Shown one piece after another: positions 25,953 to 36,523 of a DNA stretch of 64,000 nucleotides; position 1 is the first letter of the stretch, and each line of letters opens with the position of its first letter. The translations under genes were made by a program, and so were the position numbers. The notes beneath the pieces are model-generated. The model saw only the letters and a list, made by a program, of their open reading frames with translations. It did not search any database and was not told the origin of the DNA. This stretch comes from Xylocopa sonorina (Eukaryota; Arthropoda; Insecta; Hymenoptera; Apidae). The stretch lies in assembly GCF_050948175.1 (NCBI RefSeq), contig NC_135209.1, positions 4,216,001-4,280,000 of the forward strand. Reading direction: 5' to 3'.

Positions 25953-28900
25953 TTAAACCTGCTCACCTTATTTCAATTAACGGACTGAACGAAAAATCTT
26001 ACTCGGACTCGTTCGAGCGACGATGGCCTCGGTGAAAATTTCCATCCAATAAATCAGGTATCGTTGTCAAAAGTGTTAATCGCCATCGAATACGAGATAA
26101 CAGGCTGCAGATCTAATTTAACGTGGAAAGGAAATTCGGTGGGAATGGAAAGTTGGCGAGTCGTAAGAGCGACCTAAACTTTAATTTCCCTGGCTTCTAA
26201 CCCGCCGCAAGGGCGATGAAGAGGGACGAAGGGTCCGTGGGGCGGGTGAGGGATAGGAGAACAGGTTTTCAGGTCGGTAGGGTACGGGAAGGGCCGTGCC
26301 ACGAATCGTGACTACCTGACGACGCGAAGCTGGCTCCCTTTTACGGCTGGAAAATGGTGAACAGGTGCTCGTAAAAATCTCCGACGCCTCCGACTTTTCT
26401 TGGCACGGCCCTCTTGCTCGCCGCGCGGTACAAATTGCAGGATCCGGGAACCGCCAGGTTCCCGCGCACGCCTTAATTATCCGACGCGGAGGACGCTCGA
26501 TGAATTTTTCACCGACCCACTCGAATATTCCGCGCGCGGATATTCGATCGAAGAAAACAGTGGACCCGTTCGAGCGTTTAGAAGCCGCTGCGAGGGGCCG
26601 CGTTTTTCCTAAGGGTACAGACGGAGGGTTGGGACCACGTACGCGACTAATAATCCTCAGCGTAGTTTGGTATGCGAGACTGGACCGCCGTGTATGCATC
26701 GAAATTTCAGAATTTCTTGCCTCCCCTCGTTGACGATTTTTAATACTTTCGTCGAGGTATTCGTTGAAACTCGTTTATCGATTCTAACGCAATAGCGAGT
26801 GCGTAAAATGTGCAACAGCGTGTTTTCGTTTAAGATTCCGGTTTCGAGGAGATCGAGCTTGCAAATTTAATGAATCGAGACGTAGAAGTACTTGATGAGA
26901 ACCGACGAGATGGAAAGTGATGCGTTGCAACGTGATAATCGTTGAAGCTTCCTTGGGACGCTACTTTTTATCAAATTCGAAGTGACTTGGACGAAGTTGA
27001 CCGGAGTCGAGAATAGTTGCAAGATTTCTGCGATGTCTCGGACCGAACTTTCTTCGAAGTTCTGGAACAAGTTCAACTTCTGCGACTTGATTCCTTTTCT
27101 TCCTATTTCTCCAACTCTCTCGCAGTCTTGATAACCTGGAATATTTCTCCTTATACATATGCGATTTTTTTTCCCTATACCCTTTTCTTTAGAAACGCAA
27201 GTGTATAATGTACAATTAAAAGAAGTTGCAGTTTCGTTACCAAAGCGTTATAATTCCAGTCGAAAGACGTTTAATTCTTGTACAAGCAGAGAAGGGAAGG
27301 CATAAGTATAATTACGGAAATTGCTCCGTAGGGACTCATTGGTCACGATCAGCGACTATTAACAGAGTAATAGAGCGCAGTTGCGCCTTTGCTCGATGCG
27401 TTAAACATTAGCTTTGCAGCTGTAACGTACACAGTTCTATCGATCTCGCGAACTCCGTAAAGAAATACCTCTCTCAGAGTTTCAAAATCGTTCCTCTCGA
27501 AAACGGAGCTCGAGAGATGCCCGAAAACTAGATCCAACGATCGTACGTTCGATTTATTTGGTATCTCGATGGCTGAGATCCATCCAGCGTGTCCCTTCGA
27601 CTCCATAATTCGAGCTGCCCATACGCAGGCATCATGGAATCACTGTAATTTACAATAAACCATCATCGCGACTGAACGGCGATACTTTACGTATTCTTCG
27701 CGAGCGGTTGCAGCTCGCGTCCATTCACATCGTCCCTGCGTTCGATCATTGTAATTCAGCATTGCGATCGGTAGCGCCGTTAATCGGCACGTTGTTGCAT
27801 TTACAAACGGACGCCGACCGATCGCCGGCTTATTGGCGGTTATCATCGTGTGAACTTAAACGATGTCATCCAACAAGCGTTTCCACGGGCGTCGAACTAG
27901 CCGTGGCCACAGCGTCCGCGCGTGCAGCCTTCCTCGACACGCGATATCCGCCGCCTCTCTCTCCCAGCTGGCCGAGTTCCGTTGAATTTCAGGTCGTCGC
28001 ACCGGGCTCATTATCCTGTCTCGCAAGTATCGTGATTTGTCCCGCAATTTTGAATAATTTCGCGGGCATGAGACCGCGCGATACGTGTACCGAGTTACGT
28101 TTGGCTTTTCATCGAGTCGCACTGCTTTTTTCTGCTCCTCCAGGGCTCGCCAAGTCTCGTTTCCGCGTGTCTGCTGGCTTCGTCGAAATATAAAATAATA
28201 ACGCATTTTTTTTAAATATTTTTTATGCTACAGAGGGTTCTAGAATTCACTGCATGAGAAGTAACGATGGATACAGCAAAGTCGTTAAAAGGGATCGAGT
28301 TACTCGGGGCAAGGGTTGAAACGAAGGTTTTGTAGCTACTGAGAGCAAACAATGTACGTAATGTTAACGTTACAAATACTTTGAACGGCGTTAAACAGTT
28401 TAACAGGCGTGTAATCAAACGAAAAAGGACTACGCTGCCATAATATCAATGCTCCATAAAGGTTCGATAAGTACTTGGAGCCTTATTACAACCTCCATCG
28501 TTCGAAAGGCAAAGATTAATCGCGTCAATACATCTCGTGTACATAATTCGACATTTGCCAAAATTTATGGTTGCCCTGGCCACTCTGCAACCGCAAATTA
28601 TCTATCATTTTTGAGCGCCAAAAGACAACAATTTTGCGACAAAGTATACATAACATATATCTTGCATCTCTCCTGTAATCTCCTCAGCCATTAACGTCCA
28701 GTCGTTAATGAATATCTGCAGAAAAATTGGGACGCAGTTCCCGCAGCTTTTATACTTCTGCTCGCAACTATCGGATCATTCCAAAGGTAATATTGTTTTT
28801 GCAGTTAATCGTTCTGTCAATTTTCTGCAAATTACAGAGCAACAATATCAGAAAAACGCGATCTTTCTGACATTTTTTCGCATATAAATTAACCTCGTAC

Positions 28901-29986
28901 CGCTTTCTGAAATCCCGTTCGCCTCTTTTATCAAGATCACTTTGCCATTTTGTCGAAATCAATTTTTTCCCCTCGAACTTCTCTCTGAAGAGAGAAAAAA
29001 TCTCTAAAAATCATTCCAACCGATATTGCCGCTCATTTATCGTCGAATAAAAAACGACGCGTCTGATGGAATGATTCGATAAAATAGGTGAGCTCGAATC
29101 GAAAAATCTGTACGCGAAGCTGCACGCGTGTGTTGATTCGCTCGTGTACGTGTATCTAAGAGAGCACCCCATTATGCTCGCCGACCTGTTGCTACCCCTT
29201 CCTCCGTTTCCAGCGCTTCTCAACCCTCTGTGGCCATCCCTTCGGTGAGTCATCGCCCCTGCTAGGAAACGGAACGCTTTCGCTTCGTTCAGCTCATTGA
29301 AACCGCTCTGTATTCTATCCTGACCTCTGTCTATCGCCTCCACCCCCTCGCTTTTTGCGCGGCGATACGTCTCCGCAGCTTCGCCATCTCCGGCCCGCTC
29401 TTGTTCGCTACTTTTTCGCCCCTGATTATCCTTTTCTTCTTGTTCCGTTTCCGTGAATATGACGAATGGCAAGGCAGAAAGGGCGTTTCGATTTTTAATT
29501 TTCCTCGACCGCTGCTGTTCGTTCTTGCCTTTCGCATATGTGATGGTTAAAATGTACATCGATCTCTCTTTCATAAAAGTAAACGTTCGATTCGATAGCT
29601 ATTTGTTCGTCAAGTCGATAGCCATGTGCTTCAATTTTGTATCCGCTCGATACGGTTGCAAAGAGGCGAACAAGAACGTGCCTTCGTTTCGTCCAAACGT
29701 GACTGTACACCAAATTTCCCCAACCTCGAACCTTCTCCCTTCAATCATCCCCTTAATTCCACGGACACAAGTGGACAGGGAGATTAACGATGGAAAGTTG
29801 ATTTCGATCGACAGATACTGGCATCTGCCTCTACCGTACCCGTCGATTCGTCGACCAGGAAAACGATGAACAGAGCAAAACATGGCGTCCCACCGTGGGC
29901 CAGTGTAACCCTAGAGTACGCGAGAGGGTTCACCGTTAGTAGAGATTTCGTAGAGCTGTTACTAACCGATAGTGTTTTTGTTTCAG

Positions 29987-30208
29987 CCTCGGGAGGGGGA
30001 GGTTCGATGTTGGTCCCTCCCGTGGTCCAAAGTGGGACTGCGGATCGTCCCGTGGGCGATACGGGTGCCCGGACCCAACAGACGTCCGGCCCTGCCGCGG
30101 CAGCAACCCTATGGCCTTTAGCACCTGCGCAGTCCAATCATGTTCCGAACCAGCAATCCCAGGGCATTCCACCCTTGGCCGCCACCCCCGCGCCAGCTCA
30201 CAACCAAG
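29987..30208 (+). CDS. Host gene internal exon 1 of window (74 codons)
   Basis: The acceptor is TTTTTGTTTCAG with a good pyrimidine tract and the donor is AAG|GTATAC; phase 1 at both ends, 222 bases. The peptide starts SGGGGSMLVPPVVQ after a split codon, passes through a Gly/Thr/Ala region containing TSGPAAAATLWPLAP, and ends in a Gln/Pro-rich stretch (NQQSQGIPPLAATPAPAHNQ). It is disordered and proline/alanine-rich, as in activation domains or linkers. An internal Met at codon 8 could serve as a start if an upstream promoter were used, but nothing marks it. The donor is copied 195 bases downstream by a tandem duplication. Reading past the real donor hits a stop at 30235, which supports splicing here. 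Confidence 0.8.
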
Positions 30209-30593
30209 GTATACTGCTCTCCTTTTATTATCATTAGAGCTACAAGATCACAGATTTTTTACATTTTATCGACGACATTTGGAGGACGTTTAACAGAGCA
30301 CTTCTTAGGGGAGAAATAAATTTCTGCAAACATTTGTATAAACTATGTGCGTGGGTGATTTCTGAAATGGATCGATAGCTGTTGAACTACAGTTTGATGT
30401 TAGGTATACTGATCTCTTTTTATTACTGCTGGAACTATCAAATCACAGATTTTTTACATTATATCGACGACATTTGGAGGACGTTTAACAGAGCACTTCT
30501 TAGGGGAGAAATAAATTTCTGCAAACATTTGTGTAGACTATGTGAGAGGGTGATTTCTGAAATGATTATCAGTTGAACTGCAGTTTGATGTTA
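30208..30593. repeat. 195-bp tandem duplication at the intron start
   Basis: Two adjacent copies (30208-30402 and 30403-30593) share long identical blocks, for example the stretch running through ATCGACGACATTTGGAGGAC and GCACTTCTTAGGGGAG. The first copy begins exactly at the exon-1 donor (GGTATACTG). The second repeats that donor sequence at 30403, so the intron carries a duplicated 5' splice site. Point differences and small indels show the duplication is not brand new. Confidence 0.92.
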
Positions 30594-31605
30594 GAAGGAG
30601 TTATTATAAAATTTGTTTAGTGGAGGTAGGCATATAGGCGTGTTACTCTTTATTCGATGGTAGAAAGTCTCTTATCATAATTCCTCCTTCTAGTAAATCT
30701 CATCGGTGTTGTGTAGTATTCGTTATCTTGTTTTTGCCCAGTTTGATACAAATATCAGTATTCTAATGAATGGTTCGACGTATTGGTTGTCAACTAAGAA
30801 TCGATAACTGATTATCTTCTGTCTGGCAAGCACTACATTTCCTGTTAGCCTTATCGTTAAATACGTGTCCGCTAATGTCCGTTTTATCAGCCAGAGGAAC
30901 GATTTTAATAGCGAAGCTCGAAATATTCGATATCTACAAAAAATAGGGAATTTTACATAATAAAAATTTGTCGACTGCGATTTCCGCTTGCTATTCTTTT
31001 AATTAGCACAATTTTTTAGTCGCAAAATTGACCGCGTTCGTAAGATATATATTTAATAAATTCGATAAGCCTGATATATTAATGTAATAAATAGTAAACG
31101 ACAGCTTTACAGGGAAATCACGTAAATCCTATTACGCGGAGTACAAATCATAATGCCAAGTACGATGCTAATACGAAATATCCAATTCGATGCCATCGCG
31201 AGCTTTTTAAACTATACAATTTATTAAACATTCATACCTGTGCTTTGCAATATTCGCGTACAGGTACGCGTTGTTAAATTATTCATGCGCCGCGATTAAA
31301 AGGCAAAAAACAGTTATACATACTATATTAATCGCATGTTTTTTTATCAAAAGAAAAATATATGTGCTTCGCATTATAAATATTTTTGCGTTCTACGCGC
31401 GGTGAGTAAAATCGAGCAAAGTTGTAGTTAAATGAATGAAAATATTTTCAAAAAGAATAACGTTCCTGTAGAATACTCTATTGCGCACTTTTTCGATTTG
31501 GTTGCTGTAAATAAATCATTCGTTTCCATTCGATATCAGGACGTATTTCATATCGCTTTGCTGTCGGTAGCTTCGATTCGAACCGCATTGCAGCGGTTCG
31601 CATGG

Positions 31606-31678
31606 GCCGAAATAGCTCAGCTGGGAGAGCGTTAGACTGAAGATCTAAATGTCCCCGGTTCGATCCCGGGTTTCGGCA
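31606..31678 (+). tRNA. tRNA-Phe (GAA), copy 1
   Basis: A complete 73-base cloverleaf. The acceptor arms GCCGAAA and TTTCGGC pair perfectly and are followed by discriminator A; no CCA is encoded, as expected in a eukaryotic nuclear tRNA gene. The A box lies in TAGCTCAGCTGGGAG, the anticodon GAA is at 31639-31641 in the loop ACTGAAGAT, and the B box GGTTCGATCCC is canonical. There is no intron. A run of eight T residues starts seven bases downstream as a Pol III terminator. It charges phenylalanine and decodes UUC/UUU. It lies inside an intron of the protein gene on the same strand. Confidence 0.97.
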
Positions 31679-31684
31679 AGCTCG

Positions 31685-31692
31685 TTTTTTTT
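31685..31692 (+). terminator. Pol III oligo-T terminator of tRNA-Phe copy 1
   Basis: Eight consecutive T residues begin seven bases after the tRNA 3' end, the normal RNA polymerase III stop signal. Confidence 0.9.
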
Positions 31693-31760
31693 CTTCCCGT
31701 TTTATTCCACGGGAGAGCTGCGCTGTTCAAGCTGGATACGTAAGGCGAACCTCTACAAGC

Positions 31761-31833
31761 GCCGAAATAGCTCAGTTGGGAGAGCGTTAGACTGAAGATC
31801 TAAATGTCCCCGGTTCAATCCCGGGTTTCGGCA
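31761..31833 (+). tRNA. tRNA-Phe (GAA), copy 2
   Basis: A second 73-base tRNA-Phe starts 82 bases after the end of copy 1 on the same strand. The same acceptor stem, anticodon GAA (31794-31796) and discriminator A are present. It differs from copy 1 at two positions: T for C in the D-loop region (CTCAGTTGGGAG) and A for G in the T loop (GGTTCAATCCC). Both changes are compatible with a functional tRNA, and the GGTTCAANCC form of the B box is common. No intron, no encoded CCA. Flanks are unrelated to those of copy 1, so any duplication was limited to the tRNA body or is old. Confidence 0.97.
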
Positions 31834-31845
31834 AAACGGTGTTCC

Positions 31846-31852
31846 TTTTTTT
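31846..31852 (+). terminator. Pol III oligo-T terminator of tRNA-Phe copy 2
   Basis: Seven T residues lie twelve bases after the tRNA 3' end. Confidence 0.85.
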
Positions 31853-32032
31853 CATTTTTACTTTTTTATATTTCATAATATACGAAAATAAAGCGGATCA
31901 TTCGATTCAGATATTCTTTTTCTGCAATATTTGTACTTTTCATCGAAATTTAACTTTGACTGATAGTTCTTTCGCCTCAGTAAGGATTCTGCAGTCTTCT
32001 CAGTTTGTTACTTCGTTTACGGATAATAAAGA

Positions 32033-32302
32033 ATGATTTTATTAATACGAATGATTCATATTTGCATTACGTTTACTTATTTATTTTATTTATTGATTGA
32101 TAGTATGATGGCGTGTCATTGGTTTAGACAAGTGTACGATTTAGCAAAACATGGTTTGAAGAAATCAGATGTATGCAGAAATTTATTTTACCATAAAATA
32201 CAAAAGTATTCACATATAGTCCACTCAGAATATTTAATCATAGAACTTAATAAACAGTTTAACCTAGTGCCATTAGAAATTGAAGTTTCGCTTGCGAAGT
32301 AG
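32033..32302 (+). pseudogene. Small AT-rich open frame, possible gene fragment
   Basis: Eighty-nine codons are open within the intron, with a protein-like second half (for example MACHWFRQVYDLAKHG and KHGLKKSDVCRNLFYHK) that lacks the Arg/Ser/Pro bias of surrounding chance frames. I do not recognise a family. No promoter, splice site or poly-A tail ties it to a gene. It may be a fragment of a retrocopy or transposon, or a chance frame in AT-rich DNA. Confidence 0.15.
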
Positions 32303-32473
32303 CTGGGTATTTTCAAAATCGACCGCGAATCGCCGGCCTAGCTGTCAGGTGCGGTGTGTTAAACCGTTGGAAATAATTTTTGCCGGGCACATTCGATCGA
32401 CATGCACGACTGCCGTGCAACGAGCACGATCGACGATGTAAAAAGTAAATTCTCCGTCTGAATGGTGTTACAG

Positions 32474-32599
32474 GTGTGAGTCGGTACGGGCTGTACTCGT
32501 TATTCCCTGGGGGTGGCGGGGGCAGTTACGTCGCCGCCACTCCCGCCACCCCTGGACCACCCACACCTGCGCGAGCTTATCACGCGACAACACACAAGG
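32474..32599 (+). CDS. Host gene internal exon 2 of window (42 codons)
   Basis: The acceptor is TGTTACAG|GTG, the donor is AAGG|GTAAGT (full consensus), phase 1 at both ends, 126 bases. The peptide begins GVSRYGLYSLFPGGGGG, continues with an Ala/Thr/Pro stretch (AATPATPGPPTPARAY) and ends HATTHK. The Gly run is encoded by a G-rich segment. It is disordered, with an aromatic cluster (RYGLYSLF) that could be a short binding motif. Its small size, symmetric phase and poor acceptor pyrimidine tract fit a cassette exon. Frame continuity with exons 1 and 3 is exact. Confidence 0.75.
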
Positions 32600-33391
32600 G
32601 TAAGTTTACAACGATTTCTACTTTATTTTACCCACTTCTCGCGCTCTCCGCCTCTCTCAAGCCTGTACCCATCTTTCTCTCCTTTGTCGCCAAGTCAAGT
32701 ATTTCCGTTCGTTCGTTTTCTCCCCCGATTGATCTCCTTGCCACTTGTACACGCTCTGCTTTATTTTTAGTATATAGTAACCCTTTCGATGCACGACGGC
32801 CGATATACAGGCTCGATTGAGAACGATGATCAGAATAGCCTCGATGGGATATTTAAGTAAGGAAGCGTTCGAGCACTTTTGTTTAAATTTAAACCGATCG
32901 GGGAAGTTCCGGGAGTGGAGTGAACTTTCTGTTGACTTTTCAGTGCGTTTGATGTATCGGCGCTACGGTTTCGTTGCTATCGATTTTTCGAGCGGCAATT
33001 AGGGAGAGAATTATTAGACGAGGATAGATTTCGTTTCAATCCTATCGATAGTTGCGTTGATGACTAAACTGTCCTATTTGTTTGCGTCTTTTATTCTGTA
33101 ATGGAATTCTAAATTCTCGAGGTACACGGTGGATGCAAATATCGACGTTTTTTTTTAATTCTGACTACGCCATGTGAAACTTATCCAGATGGCAAATATT
33201 TGGCGAACGTGACTGTTGCAGATATCTTTGGACAACACGTTTTCGTTTTTCGATACCTGTCGTTTTTACGGTCAATATCGTATTTGTCTGCTGATACAGT
33301 TACATTTTACTGCCCTCTACCTGTCTTAATTGATCAAGCTTGGTATTCGTGTTACTTTAGGGTAGCTACGAGCCTTTAACGCGATTAGAAC

Positions 33392-33407
33392 TGCCATTAT
33401 AATGGCA
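33392..33407. other. Perfect 16-base palindrome
   Basis: TGCCATTATAATGGCA is its own reverse complement. It could be a dimeric protein-binding site or chance; nothing nearby decides. Confidence 0.5.
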
Positions 33408-35669
33408 TTCGAATGAAACTTTGGGCACAGGAAATTCCACATCAATTCAAATACTTTATTGGCTAATAATATGTTACATTACGATCTTAGAAGATAATAT
33501 ATAATCCAAAGAATGCCTTCTCTAACTTCTTAAATATAATTTCTCCATAATGAATTGCTTACCATGAAATAAAATGGGACATATTTAATTTACCGTCTCG
33601 ACTACATTCGTAGAAGGCAGTGACAGAATGTAATTACGAAGCGAGGTGTTCGCGGTATTAGATGTATACGAAACGTGAAAGTTTCGTATGTTTTCTTTTC
33701 GCGTGTGTACGCTTTTTTCCCGAGCTCGTCCTTTTTCCAGGAACAATTTCCATGACAGCGTTCCTGGAACGCCTGTGTCGTTATCGGCGCTAAGTGTACG
33801 CCAGCTCTGCGAATAATAGTAGTCCGTGTAACATTGTCGTGAAAATTCGGTTATTTACGGAATTCATCGGCTTAGACCGTCGACACTTTGTTCATTGTTC
33901 ACGATCAGTCGGATTTACGCCTCTGTTGTGATTGGACGGGTCGCGCGTGTGCTCGCGCGTTGTTTCGTAGCGGTAGTGGCTCTTGGCGAACTGTGCTTCC
34001 GGTTGCTGTGTCCCTCGAGCGTCGCCGCACCGCCATTCCACGCGTCTACGATATTCCGTAAGTTTTTTAACACTTGTAACATTTGTACAGATTGCATCGA
34101 TTTTATTCCGTCGAATTGCATTCATAAATTGCGATAGAAGGAGAACACATGTAAGTGCCTCGTTGTTCGTCTCGTAACATAGGAAGTTCAGTTAATCCGT
34201 CGTGGAAAAATGAATCCGATCTTCTGAATTATTTATTTATTCGTTAGCTAGTTTGTGAGCTTACTCGTCTAGCGTTCTATCGCTGTACGTGCTGGTAAAT
34301 CAACATTGCAGTAAAGTCGTATTTGCTTTGAGCAGATCAATTAACGCGTAGTTTATTTACTGATAATACATGGTTGCATAGGTTCTCGAATAGAAGAATA
34401 TACGGATTGAAAAGTGAAGTTTAACTTTGGTGGAGGTGTATGAAAAATTGTATCAATGCTTCCATTCTTAAAACTTAGCGAGCTCTCGAAGTATCAAACA
34501 GTTCTATCGCATAATACAATTTTTCACGATCATCCACCCTTTGCTGCAATTGTTTGCATAGACACATCCTACCAGCTGTTCAATTCCGTTGTCAGTCAGT
34601 AAAGCTCCAAAATTACGCGACTCTCGTAAAGTTTCTGCTCCAGCAGTTTCCTCGGGACGTTCGCCATATTTGCGGGAGCCCAACGCTGAACGCGGGAACG
34701 TTTCTCTCCTTCAATCACATTTATTTCCCTCGTCGTGTCTCGGACAGCTTTTCAAACTCGAACATTTTCCACTCCGTCGTCGAAATCACTCTTGCGAAAT
34801 TTGTTCTCTTAGCAAGTTACGCTTAACGCAGACTTGGTCGAACTTCGTACGAAAGCGTCGATTTTTCACTGTAAAAAATACTGTCTTTCCACACGTTGAA
34901 CGCTCTGTATCGATAAGGTTCGATCGTAAGATCTGGAACGCTCTGTATCTCGGAGAACACAAGCGCAGACGCCTCGTACGCTCGTCCATGGTTCGCTCCT
35001 CGACGTTGCGACGTGCTGCGCCGTCGAGGGAGCCTCGATCTTGCGAGATGTCTCACGATAACCGATTAATTACTTAATAAGCCGAATGCGGGCGGGAACG
35101 GAGCCGATAGTTTCCGGGGGGAACGAGTTCGTGTCGCGAGAGAGGCCAGCTGTGGCTCGCGACACCGACGAAAACGCTCGTCGATGCTCGGGGGATGCTC
35201 TGGAAGGCTCTTGAAACACGCGCGCGGCAATAATTCGTCCAGCCGTGATGCGATCTAAATGAAATAATACGCGCGCTGCATTAATGATTGTCGGACGCGG
35301 GCCACGCGTCACCTGCTGCAGCTGCTTACGAATAATGGGAAATTTCGAGAGGAAATTAAGGCCAACGGGGGCGAGGCGTCCGCGATTGTGCGTTCCCTCT
35401 GTTTCCTTCGCGTGGCCCTTCTGGGATCGTTGATTAATCGATCGACCGCGTGTCACTTTGGGGATATTATAACTCGTATAGATCGTTAACTGCTCGCGGG
35501 TGAAATATACTCGCGCAATCGCTGGTCGCGGTTATTCATTCAAGTTTCGTGGAATTATTTGCATTTATATTGCCGTTAGCTTCGTTGCATTTTGTTGCAC
35601 CGTGGCTTAGATAGCGGAGATCGCGCGGTTAGCGTGGATACTATAATTCGATCGGATGGTCTATTGGAC

Positions 35670-35793
35670 TCTGACGCCACGTGTGATACCGACACAAGCG
35701 CGAACGGGCAGTCGTCCAATAAAAAATGAGTCTGCGCGCTGGTATCATTTCTCATTAGTCGGCTGCGTTTGAATTAGTGTCACGGGGGCCAGA
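35670..35793. mobile_element. Short hairpin element B (MITE-like)
   Basis: The block starts TCTGACGCC like element A. The core arms are 35708-35729 and 35745-35766 (right arm TCATTTCTCATTAGTCGGCTGC), imperfect reverse complements separated by about 15 bases, with weaker pairing continuing outward to a terminal CCAGA. Length (about 124 bases), orientation and core sequence match element A at 25834-25952. No coding capacity; ends are approximate. Confidence 0.5.
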
Positions 35794-36499
35794 ATCCAAG
35801 AGACTGTCTGTACATTAAATACAATGTACATGATACATGATGCATCGGTTCGTGCTCGAGGTTCGCTCGCAGTCGATCGTATCGCAGTTAAATTCGAGGA
35901 TTGATTAGGACGCGTTGCATAGTGGTTCGCATCCGCAGAGGTCGAGCTAACATCTTTTATCTTAATTGTCGAATATTTTTAAGCTACGAACAGCCAATTG
36001 ACGAGGCGGTTCATTCGTTTCAACGAGTGTGAAATAACAGGCGCTTCGGTTATAAAAATAAGAGAATAAAAGTATTTATTTTCGGAAGGAACGAACTCAA
36101 GAATTATTTGATGAAAACAAATCGTCGCGCTGTGGGCAGCACAAATTACTCCATTAGTGGTACCCTTAAAAATGAGTTCCGGAAATCATTCTCATTGACT
36201 GTAGCGGTGGAATTAATTAACTTTTCGGAAATGAAGTTAGTTACATTTAAATAAAACCTGCTCGTACTTCATTTGCATTCGTGTCGTCTTCCCTCGACGC
36301 TTTTTTTCCCCCCCGCTCATTTCGAATCATAAAGAAGCTGTAAAGGGTTCCATTTTTGCGGCGGGGCAATTAGTATGCGAAAGGGCACGGACAAGTATAT
36401 GCATGTAGATCGCCTGATACTGGCAGGGAATTTATTAAACTCGCCTAACGAATGCGAGGAAATCATTTTTTTTACCCACCGTTCAAAGAAGAAATAAGA

Positions 36500-36523
36500 G
36501 GAAGCATACAAAAAAAAAAAAAT
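36500..36523. repeat. Poly-A run in host intron
   Basis: A run of about a dozen A residues follows an A/G-rich stretch. It is low complexity and not tied to an identifiable retroelement. Confidence 0.6.

Larger units (their letters stand above)
1..29986. other. Long stretch without a supported host-gene exon
   Basis: Six-frame reading shows many open frames of 60-320 codons here, but they overlap on both strands, have composition set by local GC content, contain no recognisable motif, and mostly lack matching splice signals. It is either a very long intron upstream of the first recognised exon or intergenic sequence; the sequence alone does not decide. Contents I can name are simple repeats, purine-skewed stretches, one hairpin-type interspersed repeat near 25.9 kb and one candidate minus-strand exon near 9.7 kb, each listed separately. 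Short 5' UTR exons could be hidden here, since these cannot be recognised without transcripts. Confidence 0.6.
30209..32473 (+). other. Host intron (2,265 bases) holding two tRNA genes
   Basis: Bounded by GT at 30209 and AG at 32472-32473. It contains the tandem duplication at its 5' end, an AT-rich middle without coding sequence (about 30600-31600), two tRNA-Phe genes with oligo-T terminators, and a small AT-rich open frame near 32.1 kb. The acceptor TTACAG has only a weak pyrimidine tract, which may make exon 2 a regulated cassette. Confidence 0.75.

Noticed and set aside
29784..30172. Minus-strand open frames of 78 and 117 codons over exon 1
   Set aside because: They are antisense shadows of the plus-strand exon, which has the splice signals and frame continuity.
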